Source: Mesorhizobium sp. ORS 3359 (GTDB lineage: Bacteria > Pseudomonadota > Alphaproteobacteria > Rhizobiales > Rhizobiaceae). Taken from it: a stretch of DNA of 64,000 bases. Numbering within the stretch: the first letter of the stretch is position 1; each line of letters starts with the position of its first letter. The stretch spans positions 186,001-250,000 of the forward strand of contig CCNC01000046.1 of the NCBI GenBank assembly GCA_000824845.1, written 5' to 3'. Below, in pieces: positions 41,995-51,403 of this stretch. The notes beneath the pieces were generated by a model that worked only from the letters and a program-made list of their open reading frames with translations, made no database searches and was not told the DNA's origin. The position numbers and the translations under genes were made by a program.

Positions 41995-42204
41995 TCACCA
42001 ATGCGGCGGCTTGGTCACCGGAACGTCGGAGGCGGTCTGCTCCTCCAACTCCAGGAAGCGGTCGGTGAGAGCGGCGAGCTTGCGCTCCATGCGCTCGATC
42101 ACCTTCCACTGTTCGGCGATCTGGCCGGACAGTTCCTCAATGGTCTTTTCCTGCTCGGCGGCACGGATTTCCAGCGTCGTCAGCCGATCGTCAGGCGTGG
42201 CCAT
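41995..42204 (-). CDS. slyX: SlyX family protein
   Basis: A 69-residue protein with the SlyX pattern: LTTLEIRAAEQEKTIEELSGQIAEQW coiled coil, then VPVTKPPHW at the C-terminus with the conserved PPHW. SlyX is a small dimeric coiled-coil protein of unknown function. Length and end motif make the call firm. Confidence 0.85.
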   Translation of the reverse strand: MATPDDRLTTLEIRAAEQEKTIEELSGQIAEQWKVIERMERKLAALTDRFLELEEQTASDVPVTKPPHW

Positions 42205-42296
42205 GCAAAACCGTTCCTTGCGAATGTGAAGCCTTCACCCAAGCAGATATTCGTGTGATGCCCACGAGTACCTGCTTATGCTCAGTTGGTTCTCGC

Positions 42297-42341
42297 GGGT
42301 TCCGATCGCAAAACCGCGGGACACTTTTGCGGAACCTGCTC
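42297..42341. repeat. Palindromic intergenic repeat, diverged copy
   Basis: GGTTCCGATCGCAAAACCGCGGGACACTTTTGCGG-type core with inverted GGTTCCG/CGGAACC ends; related to the copies at 40207, 48742 and 59741. It lies in the leader of the nucleoside transporter. Confidence 0.55.
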
Positions 42342-42460
42342 AGGTTCGAAATTGACAAGGGCGCGGGGATTTGTCGAGAGTGAACGGCCGATTGGCATAA
42401 GCGGGGCATCATGCTAGGCATTTTGACCAAGCGATAAAAAAACTGAGTGGGACAGGCTGC

Positions 42461-43993
42461 ATGGCGCAAGCCGCAATTGAGCTCATAGGCATCAACAAGA
42501 GCTTTGGCGCGGTGCGCGCCAACCGCGACATCAACCTGGAGGTCGCGCGCGGCACCATCCACGGCATTGTCGGCGAGAACGGCGCCGGCAAGTCGACGCT
42601 GATGTCGATCCTCTACGGCTTTTACCAGGCCGACAGCGGCGAAATCCGCGTCGGCGGCAAGCCTGTTTCGATCCACACGTCCAATGACGCCATCGCGCTC
42701 GGCATCGGCATGGTCCACCAGCATTTCATGCTGGTCGACAATTTCACGGTGCTGGAAAACGTCATCCTCGGCGCCGAAAGCGATGCGTTGCTGAAGAGCA
42801 GCATAACCAAGGCGCGCTCGGAGCTTGACCGGCTGGAACGCGAATACGGCCTCGAGGTCGATCCCGACGCCGTCATCGAGGAACTGCCGGTCGGCCTGCA
42901 GCAGCGCGTCGAGATCCTCAAGGCGCTTTATCGCGGCGCCGAGATCCTGATCCTCGACGAGCCGACGGGCGTGTTGACGCCGGCCGAGGCCGACCACCTC
43001 TTCCGCATCCTCAAGCAATTGAAGGATCAGGGCAAAACGATCGTTCTCATCACGCACAAGCTGCGCGAGATCATGGCGATCACCGACACGGTTTCGGTCA
43101 TGCGCCAGGGAACCATGGTGGCGACCAGGACGACAAAGGAAACCACGGTCGGCGAATTGGCCGAGCTGATGGTCGGCCGGCGCGTGCTGCTCAGGGTCGA
43201 GAAAGGCCAGTCGGAAGCCGGCGCGGTGAAACTGTCGGTGAAGAACCTGACGGTGAAGGACCAGCGTGGCGTCACCATGGTCGACAACGTTTCCTTCGAC
43301 GTGCGCGGCGGCGAGATCGTCGGCATCGCCGGCGTTGCCGGCAACGGCCAGTCCGAGCTGCTCGAAGCCATCTCCGGCATCCGGCACGCGGTTTCCGGCG
43401 AGGTGATGCTGGACGGCAAGCCGATCGACCTCACCGGCAAGGCCGATCCCGGCGAATTGCGCGACCGCGGGCTGGCCCATGTGCCGGAGGACCGCCACCA
43501 TGTCGGGCTGGTGCTTGCCTTTGAGGAAAACGAGAATTCCATCCTCGGCTATCATGACGACGAGCGCTATCTGAAAGGCCCGTTCCTCGACGTCGACGCC
43601 ATCATGGCCGACGCCAAGGACAAGATCGAGAAATACGACATCCGCCCCGCCAATCCGCGCCTCAAGACGGCCAACTTCTCCGGCGGCAACCAGCAGAAGA
43701 TCGTGCTGGCCAGGGAGATGGAACAGGACCCCGGCGTGCTGATCGTCGGCCAGCCGACGCGCGGCGTCGACGTCGGCGCCATCGAATTCATCCACAAGCG
43801 GCTGATCGCCATGCGCGACCAGGGCAAGGCCGTGCTGGTGGTTTCGGTCGAGCTCGACGAGATACGCTCGCTCTCCGACCGCATCCTGGTGATGTTCGCC
43901 GGCCGTGTCGTCGGCGAGCGCGGCCCCGACGCCACCGAAGGCGAACTCGGCTTGCTGATGGCCGGCGTCGAGCACCAGGAGGCCGCCGAATGA
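42461..43993 (+). CDS. Nucleoside ABC transporter ATP-binding protein (NupA/YufO class)
   Basis: A 510-residue protein with two ATPase domains. First: GENGAGKST and LPVGLQQRVEILKAL with ILILDEPTGVLTPAE; the VHQHFMLVDNFTV segment is typical of nucleoside ATPases. Second: FSGGNQQKIVLAREM with VGQPTRGVDVGAIE. It drives nucleoside import with two permeases that follow (start of the first overlaps its stop by four bases) and the BMP binding protein. The ATG at 42461 has a GGGA site 8 bp away. Confidence 0.9.
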   Translation: MAQAAIELIGINKSFGAVRANRDINLEVARGTIHGIVGENGAGKSTLMSILYGFYQADSGEIRVGGKPVSIHTSNDAIALGIGMVHQHFMLVDNFTVLENVILGAESDALLKSSITKARSELDRLEREYGLEVDPDAVIEELPVGLQQRVEILKALYRGAEILILDEPTGVLTPAEADHLFRILKQLKDQGKTIVLITHKLREIMAITDTVSVMRQGTMVATRTTKETTVGELAELMVGRRVLLRVEKGQSEAGAVKLSVKNLTVKDQRGVTMVDNVSFDVRGGEIVGIAGVAGNGQSELLEAISGIRHAVSGEVMLDGKPIDLTGKADPGELRDRGLAHVPEDRHHVGLVLAFEENENSILGYHDDERYLKGPFLDVDAIMADAKDKIEKYDIRPANPRLKTANFSGGNQQKIVLAREMEQDPGVLIVGQPTRGVDVGAIEFIHKRLIAMRDQGKAVLVVSVELDEIRSLSDRILVMFAGRVVGERGPDATEGELGLLMAGVEHQEAAE

Positions 43994-45129
43994 GCACGCC
44001 CTATGCCAAACTGCCGGCCTGGGCCGATTACGGGCTGATCCCGCTGATCAACCTGTCGGTCGCCTTTATCGTCGCCGGTTTCGTCGTCATGCTGGTCGGC
44101 GAGAACCCGTTCCGCGCTGCCGTCATCCTCGTCGAAGGCGCCTTCGGCAGGGGCACGGGGATCGCCTTCACGCTCTTCTATGCCACCACCTTCATCTTCA
44201 CCGGACTGTCGGTGGCGGTGGCGGCGCATTGCAGCCTGTTCAATATCGGCACCGAGGGCCAGGCCTATATAGGCGGCCTGGGCATCGCGCTCGTTTGCCT
44301 GAGCCTCGACAGCGTGATGCCCTGGTGGGTGATCTTTCCGATCGCGATCGTGGCGGCCGCCGCGTTCGGCGCGCTTTGGGGCCTGATCCCGGCCTATCTC
44401 CAGGCCAAGCGCGGCTCGCACATCGTCATCACCACCATCATGTTCAACTTCATCGCGGCCTCGGTGATGGTCTATCTCTTGGTCGGCGCGCTGAAGCCGG
44501 CTGGCTCGCAGGCGCCGCAGACGCGCAATTTCCTTGCCGGGGCGGAACTGCCGAAACTCAACTGGGTGATCGAATTGTTCGGCGCCAAGATCCGCTCGGC
44601 GCCGCTCAACATCTGCTTCCTGCTGGCTCTGGTCATGGCCTTCCTGGTCTGGCTGCTGATCTGGCGCACCAGGCTCGGCTATGAGATGCGCACCTATGGC
44701 CACAGCCCGAAGGCCGCGCGCTACGCCGGCATTTCGGAAACCCGCATCATCATCACCGCGATGATGATCTCGGGCGCGCTGGCCGGCATGATGGCGCTCA
44801 ACCCCGTCATGGGCGACCAGCACAATGTCGCGATCGATTTCGTGTCCGGCGCCGGCTATGTCGGCATCGCGGTCGCGCTGATGGGCCGGCTGCATCCGGT
44901 CGGCATCGTGCTGGCGGCCATCCTGTTCGGCATGCTCTACCAGGGCGGCGCCGAGCTTGCCTTCGAGATGCCGGCGATCAGCCGCGACATGATCGTCATC
45001 ATCCAGGGCCTTGTCATCCTGTTCGCCGGCGCGCTGGAACATATGTTCAGGCCTTATATCCAGGCGCTTTTCGCCTCGGTCAGTCCGAAGTCGGTCGGCA
45101 TGCAGGCGGTCAAGGGGACAGGGGCCTGA
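43990..45129 (+). CDS. Nucleoside ABC transporter permease 1 (NupB/YufP class)
   Basis: A 379-residue membrane protein with about 10 helices and the family stretches FSLFNIGTEGQAYIGGLG-like (SLFNIGTEGQAYIGGL), IVITTIMFNFIAASVMVYLL and GAGYVGIAVALMGRLHPVG. It is one half of the nucleoside channel. ATGA overlap with the ATPase gene and a one-base gap to the next permease show a single operon. Confidence 0.9.
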   Translation: MSTPYAKLPAWADYGLIPLINLSVAFIVAGFVVMLVGENPFRAAVILVEGAFGRGTGIAFTLFYATTFIFTGLSVAVAAHCSLFNIGTEGQAYIGGLGIALVCLSLDSVMPWWVIFPIAIVAAAAFGALWGLIPAYLQAKRGSHIVITTIMFNFIAASVMVYLLVGALKPAGSQAPQTRNFLAGAELPKLNWVIELFGAKIRSAPLNICFLLALVMAFLVWLLIWRTRLGYEMRTYGHSPKAARYAGISETRIIITAMMISGALAGMMALNPVMGDQHNVAIDFVSGAGYVGIAVALMGRLHPVGIVLAAILFGMLYQGGAELAFEMPAISRDMIVIIQGLVILFAGALEHMFRPYIQALFASVSPKSVGMQAVKGTGA

Positions 45130-45130
45130 G

Positions 45131-46102
45131 ATGGACATGTTCAACGCAATCGTCCAGGTGCTGGACTCGACCATCCGCCTTTCTGTGCCGCTGCTGCTTG
45201 CCTGCCTGGCGGGGCTTTATTCGGAACGGGCCGGCATCTTCGACATCGGGCTCGAAGGCAAGATGCTGGTCGGCGCCTTTGCCGGGGCTTCGGCCGCCGC
45301 GGTCTTCCATTCGGCGCTGATCGGCCTCGGCACGGCGATCCTGATCTCGGTCGCTTTCGCCCTGGTGCACGGCTTCGCCTCGATCACGCATCGCGGCAAC
45401 CAGATTGTCTCCGGCGTCGCCATCAACTTCATCGCGGCCGGATCGACCATCATCCTCGGCCAGGCCTGGTTCCAGCAGGGCGGGCGCACGCCGGCGCTGC
45501 AGCCGGGCGAGCGTTTCGAAGCGATCATCTGGCCAGGCGCCGAGGCGATCAGGGATGTGCCGATCATCGGCCCGATCTATGCCGAGCTGATCTCAGGCCA
45601 TTCGATCCTGGTCTATTTCGCCTTCGCCATGGTGCCGTTCACCTGGTGGGTGCTGTTTCGCACCCGCTTCGGGCTCAGGATGCGCGCCGTGGGCGAGAAC
45701 CCGGCCGCGGTTGACACCGCCGGCATCTCGGTCGCGTGGCTGCGCTATCGCGCGCTGATCTGCACCGGTATCCTGACCGGCGTTGCCGGGGCCTATCTTT
45801 CCATGGTGCAGAATGGCGGCTTCGTGAAGGACATGACGGCGGGCAAGGGCTATATCGCGCTGGCAGCGCTGATCTTCGCCAAGTGGAAGCCGGTCAACGC
45901 CATGTTCGCCTGCCTGTTGTTCGGCTTCCTCGACGCGGCCTCGATCCGCCTGCAGGGCTCGCCGCTGCCCCTTGTCGGCAAGGTGCCGGCGCAGTTCATG
46001 CAGGCGCTGCCCTATGTGCTGACCGTCATCCTGCTGGCGGGCTTCATCGGCAAAGCCATTCCGCCGCGCGCCGGCGGCGTGCCCTATGTCAAGGAACGCT
46101 AA
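45131..46102 (+). CDS. Nucleoside ABC transporter permease 2 (NupC/YufQ class)
   Basis: A 323-residue membrane protein: LLLACLAGLYSERAGIFDIGLEGKMLVGAFAG at the start, HRGNQIVSGVAINFIAAGSTIIL in the middle and GYIALAALIFAKWKPVNAMFACLLFG near the end, all standard for this class. The ATG at 45131 was chosen because the first helix begins there. It forms the second channel subunit. The cytidine deaminase gene follows after 76 bp. Confidence 0.9.
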   Translation: MDMFNAIVQVLDSTIRLSVPLLLACLAGLYSERAGIFDIGLEGKMLVGAFAGASAAAVFHSALIGLGTAILISVAFALVHGFASITHRGNQIVSGVAINFIAAGSTIILGQAWFQQGGRTPALQPGERFEAIIWPGAEAIRDVPIIGPIYAELISGHSILVYFAFAMVPFTWWVLFRTRFGLRMRAVGENPAAVDTAGISVAWLRYRALICTGILTGVAGAYLSMVQNGGFVKDMTAGKGYIALAALIFAKWKPVNAMFACLLFGFLDAASIRLQGSPLPLVGKVPAQFMQALPYVLTVILLAGFIGKAIPPRAGGVPYVKER

Positions 46103-46178
46103 GGTCGGGAACGCTGAGGCTGGATTTTCGTTCGGCGACGACCGGCATTTGAACAAGATCGTGGGAGAGAAGAACCGG

Positions 46179-46571
46179 ATGTCGCATGATCTGTTCGAGG
46201 CGGCGAAGACGGCGATGGGCAAGGCCTACGCGCCCTATTCGAAATTCCCGGTGGGCGCCGCGCTTCGCACCGAGGACGGGCGCGTCTTCACCGGCGCCAA
46301 TATCGAGGTGGCATCCTACCCTGAGGGCTGGTGCGCCGAGACGACGGCGCTCGGCCACTACATCATGGGCGGCGGCGGCAGGATCGTCGAGATCGCCGTG
46401 ATCGCCGAACGCATGGCCAAATGCTCGCCCTGCGGCGGCTGTCGGCAGCGGCTGGCGGAATTCTGCCGGCCGGACACGAAGCTCTATCTCTGCGACGACA
46501 CCGGCGTGGCCGAGACGGTCACCATGGGCGAGATGCTGCCTTACGGTTTCAGGGGCGATATTTTGAAATGA
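46179..46571 (+). CDS. cdd: Cytidine deaminase
   Basis: A 131-residue homotetrameric-type cytidine deaminase. Zinc ligands are Cys52 (WCAETT, with Glu54 as the proton shuttle), Cys85 and Cys88 (PCGGCRQ). It turns cytidine and deoxycytidine into uridine and deoxyuridine. The ATG at 46179 lies after GGAGAG; an upstream in-frame ATG would add a non-conserved leader. Its stop overlaps the next gene start (ATGA), so it is translated with the phosphorylase. Confidence 0.93.
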   Translation: MSHDLFEAAKTAMGKAYAPYSKFPVGAALRTEDGRVFTGANIEVASYPEGWCAETTALGHYIMGGGGRIVEIAVIAERMAKCSPCGGCRQRLAEFCRPDTKLYLCDDTGVAETVTMGEMLPYGFRGDILK

Positions 46572-47371
46572 TGGAAGCGCTGGATCATCTGGTCGAGAAG
46601 CTGGACGGGCTGGCGCCCAAGGCGGCGCTTGTGCTGGGCTCGGGCCTTGGCGGGCTGGTCGACCAGGTCAAGGATGCCAGGCGCATCTCTTACGCAGAGT
46701 TGCCGGGCTTCCCGCGCAGCGGTGTTTCAGGCCATGCCGGCGAGGTGGTTGCCGGGCATTTCGCCGGCACGCCGGTGCTGATGCTGTCCGGCCGCGCGCA
46801 TTACTACGAGCATGGCAACGCCGCCGCGATGCGCCCGGCGCTGGAGGTGCTTGCCGGCATCGGCATCTCGCATCTGATCCTCACCAACGCCGCCGGCTCG
46901 GTTGATCCCGAGATGGGACCGGGCTCGGTGATGCTGATCACCGACCACATCAATTTCTCCGGCTCCAATCCGCTGATCGGGGAGCCGAGCGACCGCCGCT
47001 TCGTCGGCCTCACCGAGGCCTATGATGCCGGCTTGCGCGGTGCCATCGAAAAGGCGGCCAAGGCAACCGGCACGGCGCTGCACAAGGGCGTCTATATGTG
47101 GTTCTCCGGACCCTGCTTCGAAACGCCTGCCGAGATCCGCATGGCGCGCGTCATGGGGGCCAACGCGGTCGGCATGTCGACCGTGCCGGAGGTGATCCTC
47201 GCTCGTTTCCTCGGCCTCAAGGTCGCCGCCTGCTCGGTCATCACCAACCTGGCTGCCGGCATGACCGGAGCGGAGCTGTCGCATCAGGAAACCAAGGACA
47301 TGGCGCCGGTCGGCGGCGCGCGGCTGGCGACGATCCTGCGGCGCGTCTTCCAGGACGGCTTGCCCGACTGA
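46568..47371 (+). CDS. Purine nucleoside phosphorylase (trimeric class)
   Basis: A 267-residue protein of the trimeric PNP family: [55 protein letters not shown] and [26 protein letters not shown]. It splits purine nucleosides with phosphate to base and ribose-1-phosphate. The start at 46568 overlaps the cytidine deaminase stop. It ends one base into the deoA start. The length is that of the family. Confidence 0.92.
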   Translation: MMEALDHLVEKLDGLAPKAALVLGSGLGGLVDQVKDARRISYAELPGFPRSGVSGHAGEVVAGHFAGTPVLMLSGRAHYYEHGNAAAMRPALEVLAGIGISHLILTNAAGSVDPEMGPGSVMLITDHINFSGSNPLIGEPSDRRFVGLTEAYDAGLRGAIEKAAKATGTALHKGVYMWFSGPCFETPAEIRMARVMGANAVGMSTVPEVILARFLGLKVAACSVITNLAAGMTGAELSHQETKDMAPVGGARLATILRRVFQDGLPD

Positions 47372-48687
47372 TGCTGCCGCAGGAGATCATCCGTCGCAAG
47401 CGCGACGGCCACAGGCTCTCGTCCGACGAGATCGCGGCCTTCATCGCCGGGCTGACGGCCGGCACCATTTCCGAGGGCCAGGTCGGCGCTTTCGCGATGG
47501 CCGTGTTCCTCAACGGCATGAGCCGCGAGGAAGCGGTGGCGCTGACGATCGCCATGCGCGATTCCGGCGACGTGCTCGACTGGTCCGACCTGCCCGGCCC
47601 GGTCACCGACAAGCATTCGACCGGCGGCGTCGGCGACAATGTCTCGCTGATGCTGGCGCCGATCGTCGCCGCCTGCGGCGCCTATGTGCCGATGATCTCC
47701 GGGCGCGGCCTCGGCCACACCGGCGGCACGCTGGACAAGATGGACGCCATCCCCGGCTATGCCAGCCAGCCGGATTTACCGCTTTTCCGCAAGACGGTGC
47801 TCGAGACCGGCTGCGCCATCATCGGCCAGACGGCCGATCTGGCGCCCGCCGACCGCAGGCTCTACGCGATCCGCGATGTGACGGGAACGGTCGAATCCAT
47901 ACCGCTGATCACCGCTTCGATCCTGTCGAAGAAGCTTGCCGCGGGCCTGGGCTCGCTGGTGCTCGACGTCAAGCTCGGCAACGGCGCCTTCATGGAAAAG
48001 TCGCGCGACGCCGTCGCCCTGGCCAACAGCCTGGTCGAGGTCGCCAATGGCGCCGGCCTGAACGCTTCCGCGCTGGTGACGGGCATGAACGAACCGCTGG
48101 CTTCCGCTGCCGGCAATGCGGTCGAGGTGAAGAATGCCGTCGACTTCCTCACCGGCCGTTTTCGCGACAAGCGGCTGGAGGACGTGACGCTGGCCTTGGC
48201 GGCCGAGATGCTGCAGTCGGCAGGGCTGGTTTCGTCGCAGCAGGATGGCCTCAGGCGCGCGACCGAAGCGCTCGCCGGCGGCCGGGCGGCTTCCGTCTTC
48301 GCCCGGATGGTGGCGGTGCTTGGCGGTCCCGGCGATTTCATCGAGAAGCCGGAAAAATATCTGCCGCCGGCGCCGGTCGAATTGGCCGTGGCGGCGGAAC
48401 AGGACGGGTTCGTGACCGGCATCGCCACGCGCGACATCGGGCTGGCCGTTGTCACGCTCGGCGGCGGACGTTCCCGTCCGGATGACAAGATCGATCATGC
48501 GGTCGGCTTGACCCGGCTGTTGCCGGTCGGCGCCGAGGCGCGCTCTGGCGAGGCGCTGGCGCTGGTGCACGCCCGCACAGACGCGGAGGCCGAGGCGGCA
48601 GCGGCGGCGGTGAGAGCCGCTTACACGATCGGAGGTTCCAAGCCGCCCGCCGAGAAGACAGTGCTCAGGCGGATATTGGCGCGATGA
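47371..48687 (+). CDS. deoA: Thymidine phosphorylase
   Basis: A 438-residue pyrimidine nucleoside phosphorylase with [18 protein letters not shown] near residues 82-99, [20 protein letters not shown] near 111-130, and the phosphate site region. It converts thymidine and deoxyuridine to base and deoxyribose-1-phosphate. Start at 47371 overlaps the PNP stop by one base. The codon TGA at 48685 is followed within 4 bp by a strong terminator. Size matches E. coli DeoA. Confidence 0.95.
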   Translation: MLPQEIIRRKRDGHRLSSDEIAAFIAGLTAGTISEGQVGAFAMAVFLNGMSREEAVALTIAMRDSGDVLDWSDLPGPVTDKHSTGGVGDNVSLMLAPIVAACGAYVPMISGRGLGHTGGTLDKMDAIPGYASQPDLPLFRKTVLETGCAIIGQTADLAPADRRLYAIRDVTGTVESIPLITASILSKKLAAGLGSLVLDVKLGNGAFMEKSRDAVALANSLVEVANGAGLNASALVTGMNEPLASAAGNAVEVKNAVDFLTGRFRDKRLEDVTLALAAEMLQSAGLVSSQQDGLRRATEALAGGRAASVFARMVAVLGGPGDFIEKPEKYLPPAPVELAVAAEQDGFVTGIATRDIGLAVVTLGGGRSRPDDKIDHAVGLTRLLPVGAEARSGEALALVHARTDAEAEAAAAAVRAAYTIGGSKPPAEKTVLRRILAR

Positions 48688-48690
48688 AGG

Positions 48691-48738
48691 AGGTCACCGT
48701 TTCGCGGAAACGGTGACCTGCTTTATCTGTTTTGTTTT
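48691..48738 (+). terminator. Rho-independent terminator after deoA
   Basis: A perfect 13-bp stem AGGTCACCGTTTC/GAAACGGTGACCT with a GCG loop, then a T-rich run GCTTTATCTGTTTTGTTTT. Confidence 0.92.
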
Positions 48739-48741
48739 GAC

Positions 48742-48787
48742 GCACTTCCGGACGGAAAACCGCTGCACACTTTTCCTGGAAATGCTT
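48742..48787. repeat. Palindromic intergenic repeat
   Basis: GCACTTCCGGACGGAAAACCG...CACACTTTTCCTGGAAATGC, nearly identical to the copy at 59741. It follows the deoA terminator and precedes the 3' end of the convergent protease gene. Confidence 0.75.
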
Positions 48788-48794
48788 ATGACAC

Positions 48795-49361
48795 TTACTG
48801 GACGAGCAGCAGCGCGCCGTCCTGGACCTGGTATTTCTGCAACCGCTGCAGGAAGCTCATGCCGATAAGGTTGGTCTGCAGCGCCCGGTCGTCAAGCACC
48901 ATCGCCTGGACGTTGTCGACCGAGATCTTGCCGATCTGCAGGTGGTCGACCGTCACGACGGCGGCCTTGATCGCCCCATTGGCGGTGTTCGCCTGTTGAT
49001 TGAAATCTGACGGGTTGAGCGAGATGCCGATCCTGCGCGCGGTCGAGGCGTTGATGGCGACCAGTGTCGCGCCGGTGTCGATCATGCCGTCGATCTGCCG
49101 GCCGTTGAGCTTGAACTGCGATGTGAAATGGCCGCGGGCATCGGCATTGACCAGAACCTGCCGGCCGAGCGGCATCGGCGTGGCCGGCTTGGCCGGGACA
49201 GAGACGAGATTGACCTGGGGCGCGGCCTTCGGCGCCGCCGGCTGTGGGGTTTCGGTCGATTTCAGCAGGCCGTCCACCAGATGCGGATTGGCCTGAAAGA
49301 CGACCGGAATCGAGGCCGAGGTTCCGGCAAAGATGCCGAGGATAAGAAGCTTGCGCAGCAT
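48795..49361 (-). CDS. Retropepsin-like aspartic protease (TIGR02281 type)
   Basis: A 188-residue protein. A hydrophobic N-terminus (KLLILGIFAGTSASIPVVF) anchors it in the membrane; the soluble part has the aspartic protease signature MIDTGATLVAI near residues 105-115 and NLIGMSFLQRLQKYQVQ near the end. This is a clan AA retropepsin-like domain common in alphaproteobacteria. The Met at 49361 starts the hydrophobic segment, so upstream codons are excluded. The target is unknown. Confidence 0.83.
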   Translation of the reverse strand: MLRKLLILGIFAGTSASIPVVFQANPHLVDGLLKSTETPQPAAPKAAPQVNLVSVPAKPATPMPLGRQVLVNADARGHFTSQFKLNGRQIDGMIDTGATLVAINASTARRIGISLNPSDFNQQANTANGAIKAAVVTVDHLQIGKISVDNVQAMVLDDRALQTNLIGMSFLQRLQKYQVQDGALLLVQ

Positions 49362-49467
49362 GGATGCCCCTTGGATCAAGGCCACATCCTTAGGCCGACA
49401 TGGTGTTTGCCGCTTTAACGTGCGCCGGAACCACGCGGTTGTGTAAACGCGTGGTAAACGGATGCGC

Positions 49468-50097
49468 TCACTTTGTCCCGTACATGCGGTCGCCGGCGTC
49501 GCCAAGGCCAGGCATGATATAGCCCTTGTCGTTCAGCTGACGGTCGATCGAGGCGGTGAAGATCGGCACGTCCGGATGCGCCCTGGTGAAGCGCTCGATG
49601 CCTTCCGGCGCGGCGAGCAGGCAGAGGAAGCGGATGTTGGTGGCGCCGCGTCCCTTCAGCTTGTCGATCGCGGCAATCGCCGAATTGGCGGTCGCCAGCA
49701 TCGGATCCACGACGATCACCAGGCGGTCGGCAAGGTCGCTCGGCGCCTTGAAGAAATATTCGACGGCTTCCAAGGTCTCATGGTCGCGGTAGAGGCCGAT
49801 ATGGGCGACGCGGGCGGCCGGCACCAGATCGAGCAGGCCCTCGAGCAGGCCATTGCCGGCGCGCAGCACCGAGGCGAAGACCAGCTTCTTGCCTTCCAGC
49901 GTCGGCGCCTCCATTTCCTCGATCGGCGTCTCGATCATGGTCGTGGTCAGCTCGAGATTACGAGTCACCTCATAGCCGAGTAGCAGCGAGATCTCGCGCA
50001 GCAGCCGCCGGAAGCCGGCCGTCGAGGTCTCCTTCTTGCGCATGATGGTCAGCTTATGCTGGACAAGGGGGTGGTCGACGACGGTGACGCCCTGCAT
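49468..50097 (-). CDS. upp: Uracil phosphoribosyltransferase
   Basis: A 209-residue enzyme that turns uracil and PRPP into UMP. It begins [17 protein letters not shown] and shows the PRPP loop [16 protein letters not shown] near residues 128-143 and the C-terminus [18 protein letters not shown] typical of Upp. Length is exactly the family size. It lies on the minus strand 163 bp downstream of add, with TAGTG repeats between. Together with deoA and cdd it completes pyrimidine salvage. Confidence 0.95.
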   Translation of the reverse strand: MQGVTVVDHPLVQHKLTIMRKKETSTAGFRRLLREISLLLGYEVTRNLELTTTMIETPIEEMEAPTLEGKKLVFASVLRAGNGLLEGLLDLVPAARVAHIGLYRDHETLEAVEYFFKAPSDLADRLVIVVDPMLATANSAIAAIDKLKGRGATNIRFLCLLAAPEGIERFTRAHPDVPIFTASIDRQLNDKGYIMPGLGDAGDRMYGTK

Positions 50098-50120
50098 GGA
50101 TGTGCTCCAACTGGTTCGCA

Positions 50121-50265
50121 GTGGGTAGTGGTCAGTAGTGAGTAGTGAATAGTGAGCCGATTTGCGAGTCCTCGCCTCGGGGAAAGCTCCGGCCTTCAAC
50201 CGCTCTATGCGCGCTCGGCCAAATCCATAACTTACTGACTACGGACTACTCCCTACTCACTCACC
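50121..50265. repeat. TAGTG short repeats in inverted arrangement
   Basis: TAGTG occurs four times at 50126-50153 (in GGGTAGTG, CAGTAGTG, GAGTAGTG, AATAGTG contexts). The reverse complement pattern (ACTACTCCCTACTCACTCACC type) stands at 50235-50265. The two blocks could pair into a long hairpin between upp and add. Confidence 0.5.
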
Positions 50266-51235
50266 GCACCTTCGCGTCCAATCGGCTCAGCAGCATCGCC
50301 TTGGTCTTCCTGTCCACGAACGCTGCCTCGATGGCCGTCCTCGTGACGGCGGTAAGCGCCTTGTCGTCCATGCGGAAATGCTCGGCGGCGATATCGTATT
50401 CGCGCTTCAGGGAGGTCCAGAAATAGGGCGGGTCGTCGGAGTTGAGCGTCACCTTGCAGCCGGCGGCGCGCAGCGCCGGAAAGGGATGGTCGGCGAAGCT
50501 GTCGAAGACTTTCAGCGCGATGTTGGAGCCCGGGCAGCATTCCAGCACCACCCCCTCGGCGGCGATGCGGCGGACGAGGTCCGGGTTCTCGATGGCGCGC
50601 ACCCCATGGCCGATGCGCGACGGGCGGATGTGGTCAAGGGCGGCCTGGACACTTTCCCAACCCATCAGCTCGCCGGCATGGATGGTGATGCCGAGGCCGG
50701 CTTCGCGCGCGATCTCGAAGGCGCGCACATAATCCTCGAAGTCACCGATGCGCTCGTCGCCGGCGACGCCGAAGCCGGTCACCAGCGGATGGCCGCAGCG
50801 CGCCGCGAAGCGCGCCGCCTGCTCGATCGCCTCGACCCCGACATGGCGCACGCCGGTGACGATCATGCGGCCTTCGATCCCTGTCTTGGCCTTGGCGCGG
50901 GCCATGCCTTCGCCCAGCGCGTCCGTATAGGCTTTCGGCGAGAGGCCAGCCTTCTTCGCATGGTCCGGCGAGGTGAAGACCTCGGAATAGATGGCGCCGT
51001 CGCGAGCGAGGCTGGTCAGATAATAGTCGGCGAGACGCGCATAATCGTCTTCCGTGCGAAACAGGTCGGACGCGAAATCATAAGCGGCGAGAAAGGAGGT
51101 GAAATCGTGCCAGACGAAGGAGCCATCTTGGATATAGGGCGAAGGATCCTTGCCATATTTGCGGGCCTGGCTGACGACAAGCTCCGGCGCCGCCGCCCCT
51201 TCGATGTGGCAGTGCAGTTCGGCCTTCAAAATCAT
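50261..51235 (-). CDS. add: Adenosine deaminase
   Basis: A 324-residue amidohydrolase. ELHCHIEGAA (near residues 6-15) gives the first metal His pair, TIHAGELMGW the third His, RIGHGVRAI the catalytic region and LNSDDPPYF the last metal Asp. It converts adenosine and deoxyadenosine to inosine. Starts at 51235 and 51289 are both in frame; the longer one has a better AAAGG site, the shorter fits family length, so the true start is open. It completes the nucleoside salvage set. Confidence 0.92.
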   Translation of the reverse strand: MILKAELHCHIEGAAAPELVVSQARKYGKDPSPYIQDGSFVWHDFTSFLAAYDFASDLFRTEDDYARLADYYLTSLARDGAIYSEVFTSPDHAKKAGLSPKAYTDALGEGMARAKAKTGIEGRMIVTGVRHVGVEAIEQAARFAARCGHPLVTGFGVAGDERIGDFEDYVRAFEIAREAGLGITIHAGELMGWESVQAALDHIRPSRIGHGVRAIENPDLVRRIAAEGVVLECCPGSNIALKVFDSFADHPFPALRAAGCKVTLNSDDPPYFWTSLKREYDIAAEHFRMDDKALTAVTRTAIEAAFVDRKTKAMLLSRLDAKVR

Positions 51236-51403
51236 GCGGTCATTGCGCCCGGCATGCTGTTCTCGCACGGAATCTGGCCGGAAAATCATGCGGGACCTTT
51301 CTCGACCGGGTTTTGCAAGCGCGGCCGAAAACCGCGCCTTGGACAATAGCGTCGGCACCATCGATCGGCTATGGTCCCGCCGGTTTTATGACGGATCAAA
51401 ATA

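Noticed and set aside
42191..45174. Long minus-strand open frames opposite the nucleoside transporter genes
   Set aside because: They lie fully antisense to the ATPase and permease genes and have no family motif.
50121..50265. TAGTG units as a CRISPR array
   Set aside because: Units are 5 bases with no uniform spacer or long repeat; there are no cas genes in the window.
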